A DNA stretch of 64,000 nucleotides, taken from NCBI RefSeq assembly GCF_002846495.1, contig NZ_PJNE01000001.1, positions 1,488,001 to 1,552,000 of the forward strand, in the 5' to 3' direction. The first letter of the stretch is position 1. The number at the start of each line of letters is the position of its first letter. The stretch is from Phycicoccus duodecadis. GTDB lineage: Bacteria; Actinomycetota; Actinomycetes; Actinomycetales; Dermatophilaceae. Below, one piece after another: positions 27,667-35,801 of the stretch. The translations under genes were made by a program, and so were the position numbers. The notes under the pieces were generated by a model. That model saw only the letters and a list, made by a program, of their open reading frames with translations. It was not told the DNA's origin and did not search any database.

Positions 27667-27761
27667 CCGACGACACCCGTCGAGCGAAGGCCGGCGACGC
27701 CGCCGCGCGCCACGTCCGCCGCGGCGACGAACCGCTCAGAGGCTGCGGTTGACGGAGACAT
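27663..27761 (-). CDS. Small leader ORF (32 codons) coupled to the importer ATPase gene
   Basis: An ORF of 32 codons starts at ATG 27761, begins MSPSTAASERF and ends ...STGVVG. A strong ribosome site (AGGAGG) lies five bases upstream, better than any other in the operon. Its TGA overlaps the ATG of the DppF-type gene (ATGA at 27666-27663). No hydrophobic segment, Cys or homology is recognised. It could be a regulatory leader peptide, the substrate or signal of the system, or simply a translation-starting device. Coding status rests on the ribosome site and the overlap. Confidence 0.5.
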   Translation of the reverse strand: MSPSTAASERFVAAADVARGGVAGLRSTGVVG

Positions 27762-27794
27762 GAGACCTCCTGGGTCTTGGACCAACTTCGTCGG

Positions 27795-27804
27795 TTGTCG
27801 ACAA
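27795..27804. promoter_or_regulatory. Palindrome TTGTCGACAA, probable GntR/FadR-type operator
   Basis: The perfect 10-base palindrome lies about 35 bases before the leader ORF and just downstream of a TTGACA at 27837-27832 on the minus strand (the -10 after it, near 27809-27814, is poor). It fits the FadR-subfamily consensus T-x-GT-(n)-AC-x-A, and a GntR-FCD gene lies in the operon. The core TGTCGACA recurs in the SDR promoter at 29872. Confidence 0.55.
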
Positions 27805-27956
27805 TTCACCATGATGGCTCTGCGAAGCACTTGTCAATCCCCCACGTGTCACATCTACGTCACCGTTGGGTGCGCGGCATGTGACTGGGGCACAACGGCT
27901 CTCACCTACCGCGGCGAGTGCCGGAAGGAGTGGGTCGTGGCGGGAGCGGCCCCGGC

Positions 27957-28346
27957 TCACGGCGACCCCACGTAGAGGACGGCGTCGAGCTCGACCTTGA
28001 CCTGGCGCAGACCTGCCACGACCGTGGTCCTCGCGGGGGGCGCGTCCGTGAAGAACTCCGCATAGGCACGGTTGAACTCCGCGATGTCCGCACCGTCGGC
28101 GAGGTAGGCCGTGACCTGGACGGCCTGCCCCAGGTCGACGCCGGCCGCCCGCGCCACGGCCGCGAGGTTCCGCAGCGTCAGGCGGGTCTCCGACGCCACG
28201 TCGCCCGGGACGTAGGAGCCGTCCACCCCGCGCGGGACCTGGCCGGACACGAAGACGAAGTCCCCGGCCCGGACGGCCTGCGAGTAGGGCCCGGCCGGCC
28301 GTGGTGCGTCGCCGGTCTCGATCGTGGTTCTCAACGGGTTCTCCAT
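27957..28346 (-). CDS. ridA: RidA-family deaminase
   Basis: A 129-residue protein from ATG 28346 (MENPLRTTIETGDAPRPAGPY), the typical RidA/YjgF length. It contains the PAGPYSQAV motif and the catalytic-site Arg in PPARTTVVAGL. The family hydrolyses reactive enamine/imine products of PLP enzymes, such as 2-aminoacrylate, to keto acids and ammonia. An upstream GTG (28406) is in frame, but the extra 20 residues lack family similarity. It follows an aminotransferase gene on the same strand and precedes the importer operon. Confidence 0.88.
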   Translation of the reverse strand: MENPLRTTIETGDAPRPAGPYSQAVRAGDFVFVSGQVPRGVDGSYVPGDVASETRLTLRNLAAVARAAGVDLGQAVQVTAYLADGADIAEFNRAYAEFFTDAPPARTTVVAGLRQVKVELDAVLYVGSP

Positions 28347-28433
28347 CGTCTGCGTCTCGTACTGGCATGGGGTCTCCGAGGGACGTCGTGGCGACCGCGT
28401 CGTCACGGCCGGACCGCGATCGCGACCCCTCGG

Positions 28434-29660
28434 TCAGGACTCTCGGGAGGCCCCCGTGAGCGCCGCCGTCATCCGCTCCAGGGCCCGGGCCCACTCCGCT
28501 TCCTCGCGCGCGTAGCAGATGCGGAAACGGCCGAGCCCCGAGGGGCCGAACTGGTACCCGGGACTCACCACCACCCCCGCCTCGTCCTGCAGGAGCCTCG
28601 CCACCTCGACGTCGGTCAGGCCGAGCGCGGACACGTCCGGCCACAGGTAGGCCGTCCCCGCTCCGGGGCTGACCCGGAGCCCGGGCACCGTCCGCAGCTG
28701 CGCCACGGTGCTCCGCTGGATGCTCTGGAGCTCGGTGATGCGCGTCGCGACGAACTCGTGGTCGTCCACGAGCCACCGGGTCAGGACGTGCTGGGCATAG
28801 GCGGGGGCGCGCAGGCACATCATCGCGAGCACCTGCTCGGTCGCGTCGATGACCGGCCCGGGGCCGACGACCACACCCACGCGGAAACCGCTGAGCGACT
28901 CCGTCTTCGAGCCGCCGAGCAGGGTCACCGTCCGGTCCGTCATCCCCGGCTGGGCCGCCAGGTGCATGTACGGCGTGTCGTCGTACACGAGCCGGCAGTA
29001 GAGCTCGTCGACGAGGACGGTGAAGTCACCCTCGCTGGCGATCCGGGCCAGCCGCACGACGGCCTCCTCGCTGAAGACGGCCCCCGTGGGGTTGTTGGGG
29101 TTCGACGTCACGTAGAGCGACACGCCCCGCCGGCTGAGAACCTCCAGCTGGTCCAGGTCGGGCTGCAGCCCGGCGTCGGTCTCCACGAACGGGAGACGCA
29201 CGACCTCGGCCCCGAGGAACCGGAGCATCCGCTCGACGAACAGGTACTCGGGGTCCGCGAGCACGACGACGTCACCTTCGTCGACGAGTGCGCTGAGCAC
29301 GGCGAAGAGCCCGCTCTGGGTCCCGGCGGTGACGGCGATGTGGCGCGACGGGTCGATGTCGACCCCCATCAGGCTCGAGATCGACTGGGCGCAGGCTCGG
29401 CGGACCTCGCTGCTGCCGCGGTAGGCCGTGTACGCGTTGTTGCCGTCGGCGTACGCGCTGGCGAAGCTCTCCAGCGCCCACTCGGGCGGGGGGAAGCGCA
29501 CGGTGTCGAAGTGGGTGGTGTCCAGCAGTCCGCCCCCCGCACCGTCGAGGCCGAGCGAGAGGTCGGCCTCCCGCACGGACATCCCGAGGAGCGGGCGCCG
29601 CTCGGGGAGGTGGGTGCGGCGGAGCCGCTCCGACTCACGCCCATCGAACTGCTCGGTCAT
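28434..29660 (-). CDS. PLP-dependent aminotransferase, class I/II
   Basis: A 408-residue fold-type I aminotransferase. PLP-site landmarks are SNPNNPTGAVFS, the Asp in FTVLVDELYCRL, the Schiff-base Lys in LLGGSKTESLSGFRVG, and the C-terminal Arg in GRFRICYA. It would move an amino group between an amino acid and a keto acid; the substrate is unknown. The start is ATG 29660. The RidA gene follows after 87 bases, a sensible pair because RidA removes imine by-products. It is divergent from the SDR gene. Confidence 0.9.
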   Translation of the reverse strand: MTEQFDGRESERLRRTHLPERRPLLGMSVREADLSLGLDGAGGGLLDTTHFDTVRFPPPEWALESFASAYADGNNAYTAYRGSSEVRRACAQSISSLMGVDIDPSRHIAVTAGTQSGLFAVLSALVDEGDVVVLADPEYLFVERMLRFLGAEVVRLPFVETDAGLQPDLDQLEVLSRRGVSLYVTSNPNNPTGAVFSEEAVVRLARIASEGDFTVLVDELYCRLVYDDTPYMHLAAQPGMTDRTVTLLGGSKTESLSGFRVGVVVGPGPVIDATEQVLAMMCLRAPAYAQHVLTRWLVDDHEFVATRITELQSIQRSTVAQLRTVPGLRVSPGAGTAYLWPDVSALGLTDVEVARLLQDEAGVVVSPGYQFGPSGLGRFRICYAREEAEWARALERMTAALTGASRES

Positions 29661-29863
29661 GCGGGATCTCCGATCGAAGGAACGTAGGGGTGTGCCAAAT
29701 CGGTTGCGCGAGTTGGGCAGTAGCCGTGGTCGCTCAGTATGGCGAGCCGGTGGGCACGCGACAAGCAAGACCTTCTGGCGCTCACCTTGTAGCAGGACTA
29801 TCGCTTCGCGAACCCTCACGGACGGCGCCGCCCGGACATCCGCGGGTGGTCGTTCCGATGCCC

Positions 29864-29892
29864 TTGACGAATGTCGACAGTCGACCTAGCGT
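29864..29892 (+). promoter_or_regulatory. Promoter with internal TGTCGACA palindrome before the SDR gene
   Basis: TTGACG (29864-29869) and TAGCGT (29887-29892) are 17 bases apart, a plausible actinobacterial promoter 77 bases before the SDR-like gene. The spacer holds the palindrome TGTCGACA (29872-29879), the same core as the operator at 27795. A repressor bound there would block transcription. The rest of the 29661-29968 intergenic region shows nothing else that I can interpret. Confidence 0.45.
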
Positions 29893-29968
29893 TCGCGTCG
29901 TCAGCGCCCGGCACGTCCTCTCAGGCACGTCGTCGCGGCTACCCACCAGGCCAGCCCAGGAGCCGCTC

Positions 29969-30793
29969 ATGAACGTGTCGTACGACTTCACCGGACGGGT
30001 CGCCATCGTCACCGGGGCGGCCCGGGGCGTCGGCCGTGACCTCGTCGCACAGCTCGTCTCCGCGGGAGCCCAGGTCATCGCGAGCGACCGGGACGAAGCG
30101 GGCCTGGCCGAGACGTGCCGGCCGCACGGGAGCCTCGCGACCGCGGTCGTCGCCGACATCCGGTCCGAGCAGGACACCGCGGCCGTCGTCGAGGCGGCTC
30201 GCACGACCTACGGCCGGCTCGACTTCTGCATCAACAACGCGGCCGTGGCACCGCACGCGAGTCTGCTCGATGAGCGGGCCGACGTCTGGGACACCGTCTT
30301 CGCGGTCAACTGCCGCGGCACCTTCCTGATGACCCAGGCTGCCGCCCGGCTGCTCATCGAGCAGGGTGAGGGTGGCCGGATCATCAACTTCTCCTCGGGG
30401 GTGTCCAACCGTGGCTCCGCGGGAGCCGCCGCCTACGCGAGCAGCCGCGCTGCCACCGAGAGCTTCAGCCGGGTGGCAGCCATCGAGCTGGCCCCGCACA
30501 ACATCCTCGTCAACTGCGTTAGCCCGGGGCTCATCGACACCCAGCCCAAGCCCCTGCCGCCGTCGATGGCTTCGTCCCTCGCCGCCCGCGTCCCGGCACT
30601 GCCGCTGGCGCGGGCGGGCGAGCCGGCCGAGGTCGGCCACCTGGTCCTGTGGCTCTGTTCGGACGGTGCCGACTACGTGACCGGCTCGCTCTGTCACGTC
30701 GACGGTGGAGCGGGGGTCGGCAGCCGGTGGAACGGGGTCGTCGTCGACGAGGACATCCGTTACGACTGGGTGACCGGGGCGAGCCGCGGCTAG
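29969..30793 (+). CDS. SDR-family protein lacking the catalytic lysine
   Basis: A 274-residue short-chain dehydrogenase/reductase. The cofactor loop VTGAARGVGRD (TGxxxGxG) and NNAA are normal, and the catalytic Ser is in INFSSGVSN. The active-site motif YxxxK reads YASSR (codon CGC), so the Lys that lowers the Tyr pKa and binds the ribose is replaced by Arg. Activity may be altered or lost. The start is ATG 29969; the upstream open frame crosses the promoter. It is divergent from the aminotransferase and may share the GntR-type control. Confidence 0.87.
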   Translation: MNVSYDFTGRVAIVTGAARGVGRDLVAQLVSAGAQVIASDRDEAGLAETCRPHGSLATAVVADIRSEQDTAAVVEAARTTYGRLDFCINNAAVAPHASLLDERADVWDTVFAVNCRGTFLMTQAAARLLIEQGEGGRIINFSSGVSNRGSAGAAAYASSRAATESFSRVAAIELAPHNILVNCVSPGLIDTQPKPLPPSMASSLAARVPALPLARAGEPAEVGHLVLWLCSDGADYVTGSLCHVDGGAGVGSRWNGVVVDEDIRYDWVTGASRG

Positions 30794-30872
30794 GGCGCGG
30801 CGCCGTCCGCGACCCGGGCGATCCCTGGGCGGCGTCGCCATGTCCGCCGCGAGCGTCGGGTCGGCGGTGGCG

Positions 30873-31826
30873 TCAGGCGGGGTCGGTCGCGGCCGGCCGT
30901 GGCCGCGGGGGGCGCCGCGCTCCCCCGGGCTGGGGCACGGCGAGGCGGAGCAGGTCCTCGGCTGCGCCGACCGGTCGCCGGGCCGCGAGCCAGACGGCCC
31001 GTAGCGAGCGGTGCAGGTCCACGCCCTTCACCGGCACCTGCACCAGGCGGCCGGCGGCCACGTTGTCGCGCACCGCCAGGTCGGAGAGCACGGCCGGCCC
31101 AGCCCCCGCGATGACCGCGGACCGGACGCCGCTGCTGGTCGACAGCTCGAGCAGGGGCGGGGCGAGGGGGCCGAACGGGGCGAGGGCGCGTTGCAGCGCC
31201 GTGCGCGTCCCCGAGCCGGGTTCACGGTGCACCAGGCGGGTGCCCGCCAGCTCCTCGGCGCCCAGCGCCCGGCGACGATGGGCCCACGGGTGACCGGGCG
31301 CGACGACGGCCACCAGGCGGTCGGTCGCCACGACCTGGGCCGAGAGTCCGGCCGGCACGTCGGGACCCTCGACGAAACCGAGGTCCGCCTCGCCCGCCAG
31401 GACCGCGGCGGCCGTGGTGTCGCTGTTGCCGGCGGTCAGGCTGACGGCGGTGTGCGGGTGCGTCGCGGCCAGCACGACGAGCCAGCCCGGGAGGAGGTGC
31501 TCCGCCACGGTCAGGCTCGCGGCCACGCGGAGCCTGGCGATGCGGTCGCTCCGCAGCGACGCGATGCCCGCCCCCAGCACCTCGGCGGCGGCGAGGACCT
31601 CGCGTGCCCACTCCGCGAGCAGTGCACCCTCGGCGGTCAGGGTAGAGCCACGAGCCGAGCGGGTGATGACCGCGAAGCCGACCAGCCGCTCGAGCCCACT
31701 CACCCGGGCGCTGGCCGCAGGCTGGCTCAGACCGCGGGCCCTCCCCGCCTTGCTCAGGCTGCCGCAGGCGGCGATCTCCAGCAGGAGCGACAGGGTGTCG
31801 AGGTCGGGGACACGATCCAGAGCCAT
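30873..31826 (-). CDS. LysR-family regulator of the adjacent YeiH transporter
   Basis: A 317-residue LysR regulator (helix-turn-helix with CGSLSKAGRARGLSQPAASARVSG at residues 21-44; CbbR/YeiE-like effector domain). It is divergent from and only 34 bases away from the YeiH-family gene, the classic arrangement of a LysR activator with its target. YeiE-type regulators control yeiH in enterobacteria. A basic, Pro-rich tail ends the protein. Confidence 0.9.
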   Translation of the reverse strand: MALDRVPDLDTLSLLLEIAACGSLSKAGRARGLSQPAASARVSGLERLVGFAVITRSARGSTLTAEGALLAEWAREVLAAAEVLGAGIASLRSDRIARLRVAASLTVAEHLLPGWLVVLAATHPHTAVSLTAGNSDTTAAAVLAGEADLGFVEGPDVPAGLSAQVVATDRLVAVVAPGHPWAHRRRALGAEELAGTRLVHREPGSGTRTALQRALAPFGPLAPPLLELSTSSGVRSAVIAGAGPAVLSDLAVRDNVAAGRLVQVPVKGVDLHRSLRAVWLAARRPVGAAEDLLRLAVPQPGGARRPPRPRPAATDPA

Positions 31827-31860
31827 CGGTCCAACCTAGTGCCGGCCATCGGCCCCCTGG

Positions 31861-33000
31861 ATGACCCCATCCACCCGAGCCCCCTACCGGACACCGACCG
31901 TCAGGCCCAGGATCGAGACACCGATGATGGACGAGCCCGCGATCCCGACCCCTGCAGCCCCCGTGCCCCCACCCCGCACGGGCAGCCGCTGTCGTCCGTC
32001 CTGCCCGCCTGTTCCCCCTCGCGGGCGCAGCAGCCCGGTGCCCGGGCTGCTGGCCGTCGCAGCCGCCACCGGCGTCGCCTTCGGCGTGCACGCCCTGGTC
32101 CCGGCGGTGAACCCCTCCACCGCCGCAGTGGGCCTCGGTGCGCTGGCGGTCAACCTCGGGCTGCACCGTCCCGTCCTGCACGTCGGTACCCATGTCGCCT
32201 CGCACCGGCTGCTGCGTCTGGCGGTGGTGCTGCTCGGCCTGCAGCTGGGGGTGGGGCAGCTGCTCGACCTGGGGCCGCGCGGCGCCCTCGTCGTGGTCAG
32301 CACCGTCGCCATCACGTTCACGGGCACGCGGCTGCTCGGACGGCTGCTGGGGGTGTCGCCGGCCCGGGCGCTGCTGGTCGCCACCGGCTTCTCGATCTGC
32401 GGCGCGTCCGCGGTCGCCGCGATGGGGGAGGTCGCCGGCGGGGACGAGGACGACACCGCGGTCGCCGTCGCGCTCGTCACCCTGTGCGGGAGCCTGGCCA
32501 TCGTGCTCCTCCCCCTGCTGCGCCAGCCGCTCGGCCTCGACCCGGCCGCCTTCGGCAGCTGGGTGGGCGCGAGCGTGCACGACGTGGGCCAGACCGTCGC
32601 GACCGCCGACCGGGTCCCGGGAGCGCTGACGACCGCGGTGGTCATCAAGCTCAGCCGTGTCCTGCTCCTGGCTCCCCTCGTCGCGGGCGCCTCCATCGCG
32701 CTGCGGCGTCGCAGCCCGGCAGCGCCGTCGGGGCGCCGCCCACCGGTGCTCCCGCTGTTCGTCGCCGGCTTCCTGGCCGCGGTGGCCGTGTCGAGCAGCG
32801 GGCTGCTGCCCGAGCCGGCCCTGCACGCCGCCAAGACCGCCCAGGAGGTGCTGCTCGCCGCCGCCCTGGTGGGGCTGGGCACGGGCATCCACCTCCGGAT
32901 GCTGCGCCGCACGGGCGGCCGCGCGCTGGTGCTCGGCCTCCTGTCGTGGGTGCTCGTCGCGACCGTCGCCTACGCCGGCGTCCGCCTCACGGGCGTCTGA
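31861..33000 (+). CDS. YeiH-family putative sulfate exporter
   Basis: A 379-residue integral membrane protein of the YeiH/UPF0324 family with about ten helices. Landmarks are LGALAVNLGL, RLAVVLLGLQLGVGQL, GFSICGASAVAAM and SVHDVGQTVATA. The family is annotated as putative sulfate exporters, with little direct evidence. The first 58 residues are polar and Pro-rich; translation could also begin at the internal ATG at 31924 or 31927. It is controlled in all likelihood by the divergent LysR gene. It is the last gene before the tRNA-Thr island. Confidence 0.88.
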   Translation: MTPSTRAPYRTPTVRPRIETPMMDEPAIPTPAAPVPPPRTGSRCRPSCPPVPPRGRSSPVPGLLAVAAATGVAFGVHALVPAVNPSTAAVGLGALAVNLGLHRPVLHVGTHVASHRLLRLAVVLLGLQLGVGQLLDLGPRGALVVVSTVAITFTGTRLLGRLLGVSPARALLVATGFSICGASAVAAMGEVAGGDEDDTAVAVALVTLCGSLAIVLLPLLRQPLGLDPAAFGSWVGASVHDVGQTVATADRVPGALTTAVVIKLSRVLLLAPLVAGASIALRRRSPAAPSGRRPPVLPLFVAGFLAAVAVSSSGLLPEPALHAAKTAQEVLLAAALVGLGTGIHLRMLRRTGGRALVLGLLSWVLVATVAYAGVRLTGV

Positions 33001-33135
33001 CACCACAACCGCGCGGCCCGGGCTGCGGGTGCAGGCGTCGTCCCCACGCAGAAGTTCAGGTCGCACGCAGCAGTTACCGCGTGGCAGCCGAACTTCCGCG
33101 TCGCCGAACGGCCGCCCTCCCGTCCCACGCGCGAG

Positions 33136-33177
33136 AGCTGGCGGGGGGACTCGAACCCCCAACCCCCTGTTGACAAG
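33136..33177 (-). repeat. tRNA-Thr 3'-end fragment, att copy 1 (leftmost)
   Basis: 42 bases match the 3' half of the intact tRNA-Thr at 54532, differing at 33165 and 33172. It contains the T-arm and reaches into the anticodon arm but has no 5' half. It marks the left end of the oldest integration. A degenerate arm-like GTGCGACAT lies at 33200. Confidence 0.85.
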
Positions 33178-33228
33178 GCCTCACCTGGCTACCTGTGTCG
33201 TGCGACATCCTCCGACCGCCGCGGTTCA

Positions 33229-33504
33229 TCAGCCACGGTAGATCTCCCCCCTGTGACCGATCGCCAGCACGGTCACCGTCCGGGCCTGATCGTCGATGCG
33301 GTACAGGACGCGGTAGGTGCCGCGTCGAGCGCTGTGCCGGTCCGCCAGAGGTAGGCGGAGCTGCTTCCCGACACGGTGTGGGTTCTCGAGCAACGGGCCG
33401 GTGATGAACTCGAACGCGGCGGTGGCGACCGCCTCGGGCAGATCCTCGGTGAGGTGCCGGCGAGCCGACGAGACGATGAGCAGCTGGTAGAGCGGATCTT
33501 TCAC
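33229..33504 (-). CDS. RelE/ParE-superfamily toxin
   Basis: A 91-residue toxin beginning with GTG 33504. The C-terminal block RRGTYRVLYRIDDQARTVTV, then LAIGHRGEIYR, is the RelE/YoeB-type fold of ribosome-dependent mRNA interferases. It overlaps the antitoxin stop in GTGA, so it is produced only with its antitoxin. Such pairs stabilise islands, which fits the location just inside the att copy. Confidence 0.9.
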   Translation of the reverse strand: MKDPLYQLLIVSSARRHLTEDLPEAVATAAFEFITGPLLENPHRVGKQLRLPLADRHSARRGTYRVLYRIDDQARTVTVLAIGHRGEIYRG

Positions 33505-33782
33505 GCCGAGGTCCGGCGTGAGCGCATCGCCGCCTCGAGGTCTTCCTGGGTCTCGACCCGGTCGGCGGCCAGGTCGGCCTCGGCGGCGGCTAGCTGGGTC
33601 ATCAGGTCTGCATCCCCCAGAACGGCGATCGTCTCTTCGAGCATGGCCAGGTCATCCGGAGAGAGCAGGACGGCCGAGGGCTGCCCGTGCACGGTCACGG
33701 TGACCCGTTCGTGGTGCTTGCTCACTCGGCTCACGACCTCGGAGAGGTGTGCCTTGACGTCGGCCAACGAAATGCTCGTCAT
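33501..33782 (-). CDS. Phd/YefM-family antitoxin
   Basis: A 93-residue protein from ATG 33782 (MTSISLADVKAHLSEVVSRV), with the Phd/YefM N-terminal DNA-binding domain and an acidic C-terminus that would wrap the toxin. A GTG two codons upstream (33788) is also possible. It precedes and overlaps the toxin gene and should repress its own promoter through the inverted repeat at its start. Confidence 0.9.
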   Translation of the reverse strand: MTSISLADVKAHLSEVVSRVSKHHERVTVTVHGQPSAVLLSPDDLAMLEETIAVLGDADLMTQLAAAEADLAADRVETQEDLEAAMRSRRTSA

Positions 33783-33799
33783 GGTCACAAGTATGACCA
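33782..33799. promoter_or_regulatory. Inverted repeat TGGTCA-N6-TGACCA, toxin-antitoxin operator
   Basis: A perfect 6-base inverted repeat with a six-base spacer spans the antitoxin start. This is the usual position and form of the site where Phd/YefM antitoxin with its toxin represses the operon. Confidence 0.5.
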
Positions 33800-34070
33800 G
33801 AATGAACCTTGCGTGTCCAGACGCGGAAGCTCACCCCTCGCGGCTACTTGTTTCATTGACGCAGGATCGGTGCCCGCGCAGGCTCGGTCCAGGTGTCGGG
33901 GTTGGTCGCTCTCAATTGCGGCTGTCCTTCCTTCGGGTCGTGACTCTCACATGGCATGCGCCGCCCCGGCACCGCAGGGCCGGAGAGGCTGAAGAAGGGA
34001 CTGTGCTGCCGGAAGTAGCGGTGCCCTCCGTGCTCGACCAATCACTGGTTCGACGACAGGAGCAGGCACC

Positions 34071-35252
34071 GTGGACGGAGCAACGACAGCGGGCGTGGTG
34101 ATCGGGATGGACCCGCACAAACGCAGCGTGACGATCGAGGTGATGACCGCCGATGAGAGCATCGTGCACCGCGGCCGCTACGCCACCGACGAGGCCGGGT
34201 TCACCGCGCTGCTCGAGCACGCCGAGCAATGGCCACAGCGGGTGTGGGCGGTCGAGGGGTGCAACGGCATCGGCCGGCACGTCGCGACCCGCCTGGTCGC
34301 TGCCGGCGAGCAGGTGGTGGACGTGCCGCCGAAGTTGTCGGCGCGGGTGCGGACCTTCGCCACGGGGCAGGGCCGCAAGACCGACGCCACCGACGCGCAC
34401 TCGGTGGCGCTGGTCGGTACTCGGATGTCCGGGTTGCGCCCGGTCGTGGCTGACGCGGACCGTGATGTGTTGCGGATCCTGGTCGACCGCCGCCGCTCCA
34501 TCGGGGAGGAGCACACCTACAAGATCAACCAGCTGCATGCGCTTCTGCTGGAACTGGTTCCCGGCGGCGCCAAGCGCGACCTGTCCGCCGCTCAGGCCCG
34601 CAAGATCCTCACCGGGGTGCGGCCGCGGGACGTGGTGGGCAAGACCCGTAAGCGGGTCGCGACCGAGCTCGTCGCCGACCTCGAGCGGCTGTACGCCCGC
34701 AAGAAGGCCGCGAACAAGGAGCTGACCGTGCTGCTGCGCGCCACCGGCACGACCCTGACCGACCTGCACGGCATCGGGCCCTCCGGGGCCGCTCGGCTGC
34801 TCGTCGAGGTCGGCGACATCACCCGCTTCCCTGACAAGGGCCACTTCGCGTCCTGGACCGGTACCGCGCCCATCGACGCCTCCTCCGGCGACAACGTGCG
34901 CCACCGCCTCAGCCGCGGCGGGAACCGCAAGATCAACCGGGTCCTCCACATCATGGCCGTGGTCCAGCTGCGCAACGCCACCGAGGGCAGGGCCTACTAC
35001 GACCGCAAAGTCGCCGCCGGCAAGACCCCCAACGAGGCGATGCGATGCCTGAAACGACGGCTGTCAGACCTGGTGTATCGGGCACTGCTTGACGACCTCA
35101 GCCGCGGCGCGGCGACGGGCCCGGGAGGACACACGGGCAACGGCTCTGACTCCAGCGCGACCGGCTCACAACCCGACACCGGCTCTTCGGACAAGTCACT
35201 TCCCGGACCCGCCACCACCAAGCCTACGACCGGCATCCCCAAGGCGTCTTGA
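34071..35252 (+). CDS. IS110-family transposase
   Basis: A 393-residue transposase from GTG 34071. The N-terminal DEDD catalytic domain shows GMDPHKRS (Asp), VEGCNG (Glu) and KTDATDAHSVAL (two Asp). The C-terminal Tnp IS116/110 domain has LHGIGPSGAARLL and the serine region TAPIDASSGDN. It appears complete. IS110 elements lack normal terminal inverted repeats, so the ends of the element are not marked here. The 33800-34070 stretch before it should hold its left end. Confidence 0.93.
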   Translation: MDGATTAGVVIGMDPHKRSVTIEVMTADESIVHRGRYATDEAGFTALLEHAEQWPQRVWAVEGCNGIGRHVATRLVAAGEQVVDVPPKLSARVRTFATGQGRKTDATDAHSVALVGTRMSGLRPVVADADRDVLRILVDRRRSIGEEHTYKINQLHALLLELVPGGAKRDLSAAQARKILTGVRPRDVVGKTRKRVATELVADLERLYARKKAANKELTVLLRATGTTLTDLHGIGPSGAARLLVEVGDITRFPDKGHFASWTGTAPIDASSGDNVRHRLSRGGNRKINRVLHIMAVVQLRNATEGRAYYDRKVAAGKTPNEAMRCLKRRLSDLVYRALLDDLSRGAATGPGGHTGNGSDSSATGSQPDTGSSDKSLPGPATTKPTTGIPKAS

Positions 35253-35392
35253 CACAGAAGGGAGCCATGACCGGACCTCAGCCGGCAGCGTTGCGGCCGG
35301 TGATCGCTCCTGGCGTACGCCGGTGCACGATCAGGGTCACGATGAGGAGGGGTATGCCGACGAAGGGCACTATGAAGAGGAGAAAGGACCGA

Positions 35393-35536
35393 CTGGTCCG
35401 GGAGATGACCGGTCTCTCGCTGCGGCACCCGCGGGACGGGCATCGGCGGGTCCACGCGCTGCTGGTCGCTGATGGGTGGGAGGCGAACGTCAAGCGGGTC
35501 GAGCGGCTGTGGCGCCGGGAGGGCCTGCGGACATAG
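35393..35536 (+). pseudogene. IS3-family transposase fragment
   Basis: About 47 codons (LVREMTGLSLRHPRDGHRRV, then HALLVADGWEANVKRVERLW) match the HTH_21 part of an IS3 OrfB, the same family as the complete copy at 50946 but a different sequence. It lies directly after the IS110 gene and lacks both the start and the DDE domain, so it is a relic, possibly cut by the IS110 insertion. Confidence 0.75.
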
Positions 35537-35666
35537 CGAAAGAGAGCGCGGGCCTCAAGGTTTTGCAGGTCAAAGGCTTGGCACGTCGATGGCGCCTCTG
35601 TATTTCTCACAAAAAGCACGGCTCAGATGCTCCATGCAGAGCATGGCTGCACGGCAAGCACTTTCG

Positions 35667-35710
35667 AGCTGGCGGGGGGACTCGAACCCCCAACCCCCTG
35701 TTTACAAGAC
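35667..35710 (-). repeat. tRNA-Thr 3'-end fragment, att copy 2
   Basis: 44 bases identical to the tRNA-Thr 3' half except for one base (C at 35696 in place of G). It separates the toxin-antitoxin/IS110 segment from the next island segment. Arm-type repeats follow 72 bases to the right. The other sequence between 35537 and 35983 shows no convincing gene. Confidence 0.88.
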
Positions 35711-35781
35711 GTATCCGTGCCCTTCAGAAGTGGCCCCTGACCTGCGAAGACGCTCGCGCCAGTGCTCGCTTCAAGCCTCTC

Positions 35782-35801
35782 GTGCCGCCCACGTGCCACA
35801 T
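35782..35801 (+). repeat. Integrase arm-type direct repeats near att copy 2
   Basis: GTGCCGCCC and GTGCCACAT start 11 bases apart (35782 and 35793). Both resemble the pair beside the integrase gene at 54406 and 54417. GAGTCCACTCC at 35814-35824 also recurs at 54448-54458. This suggests a former element end with integrase-binding arms. Confidence 0.6.
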
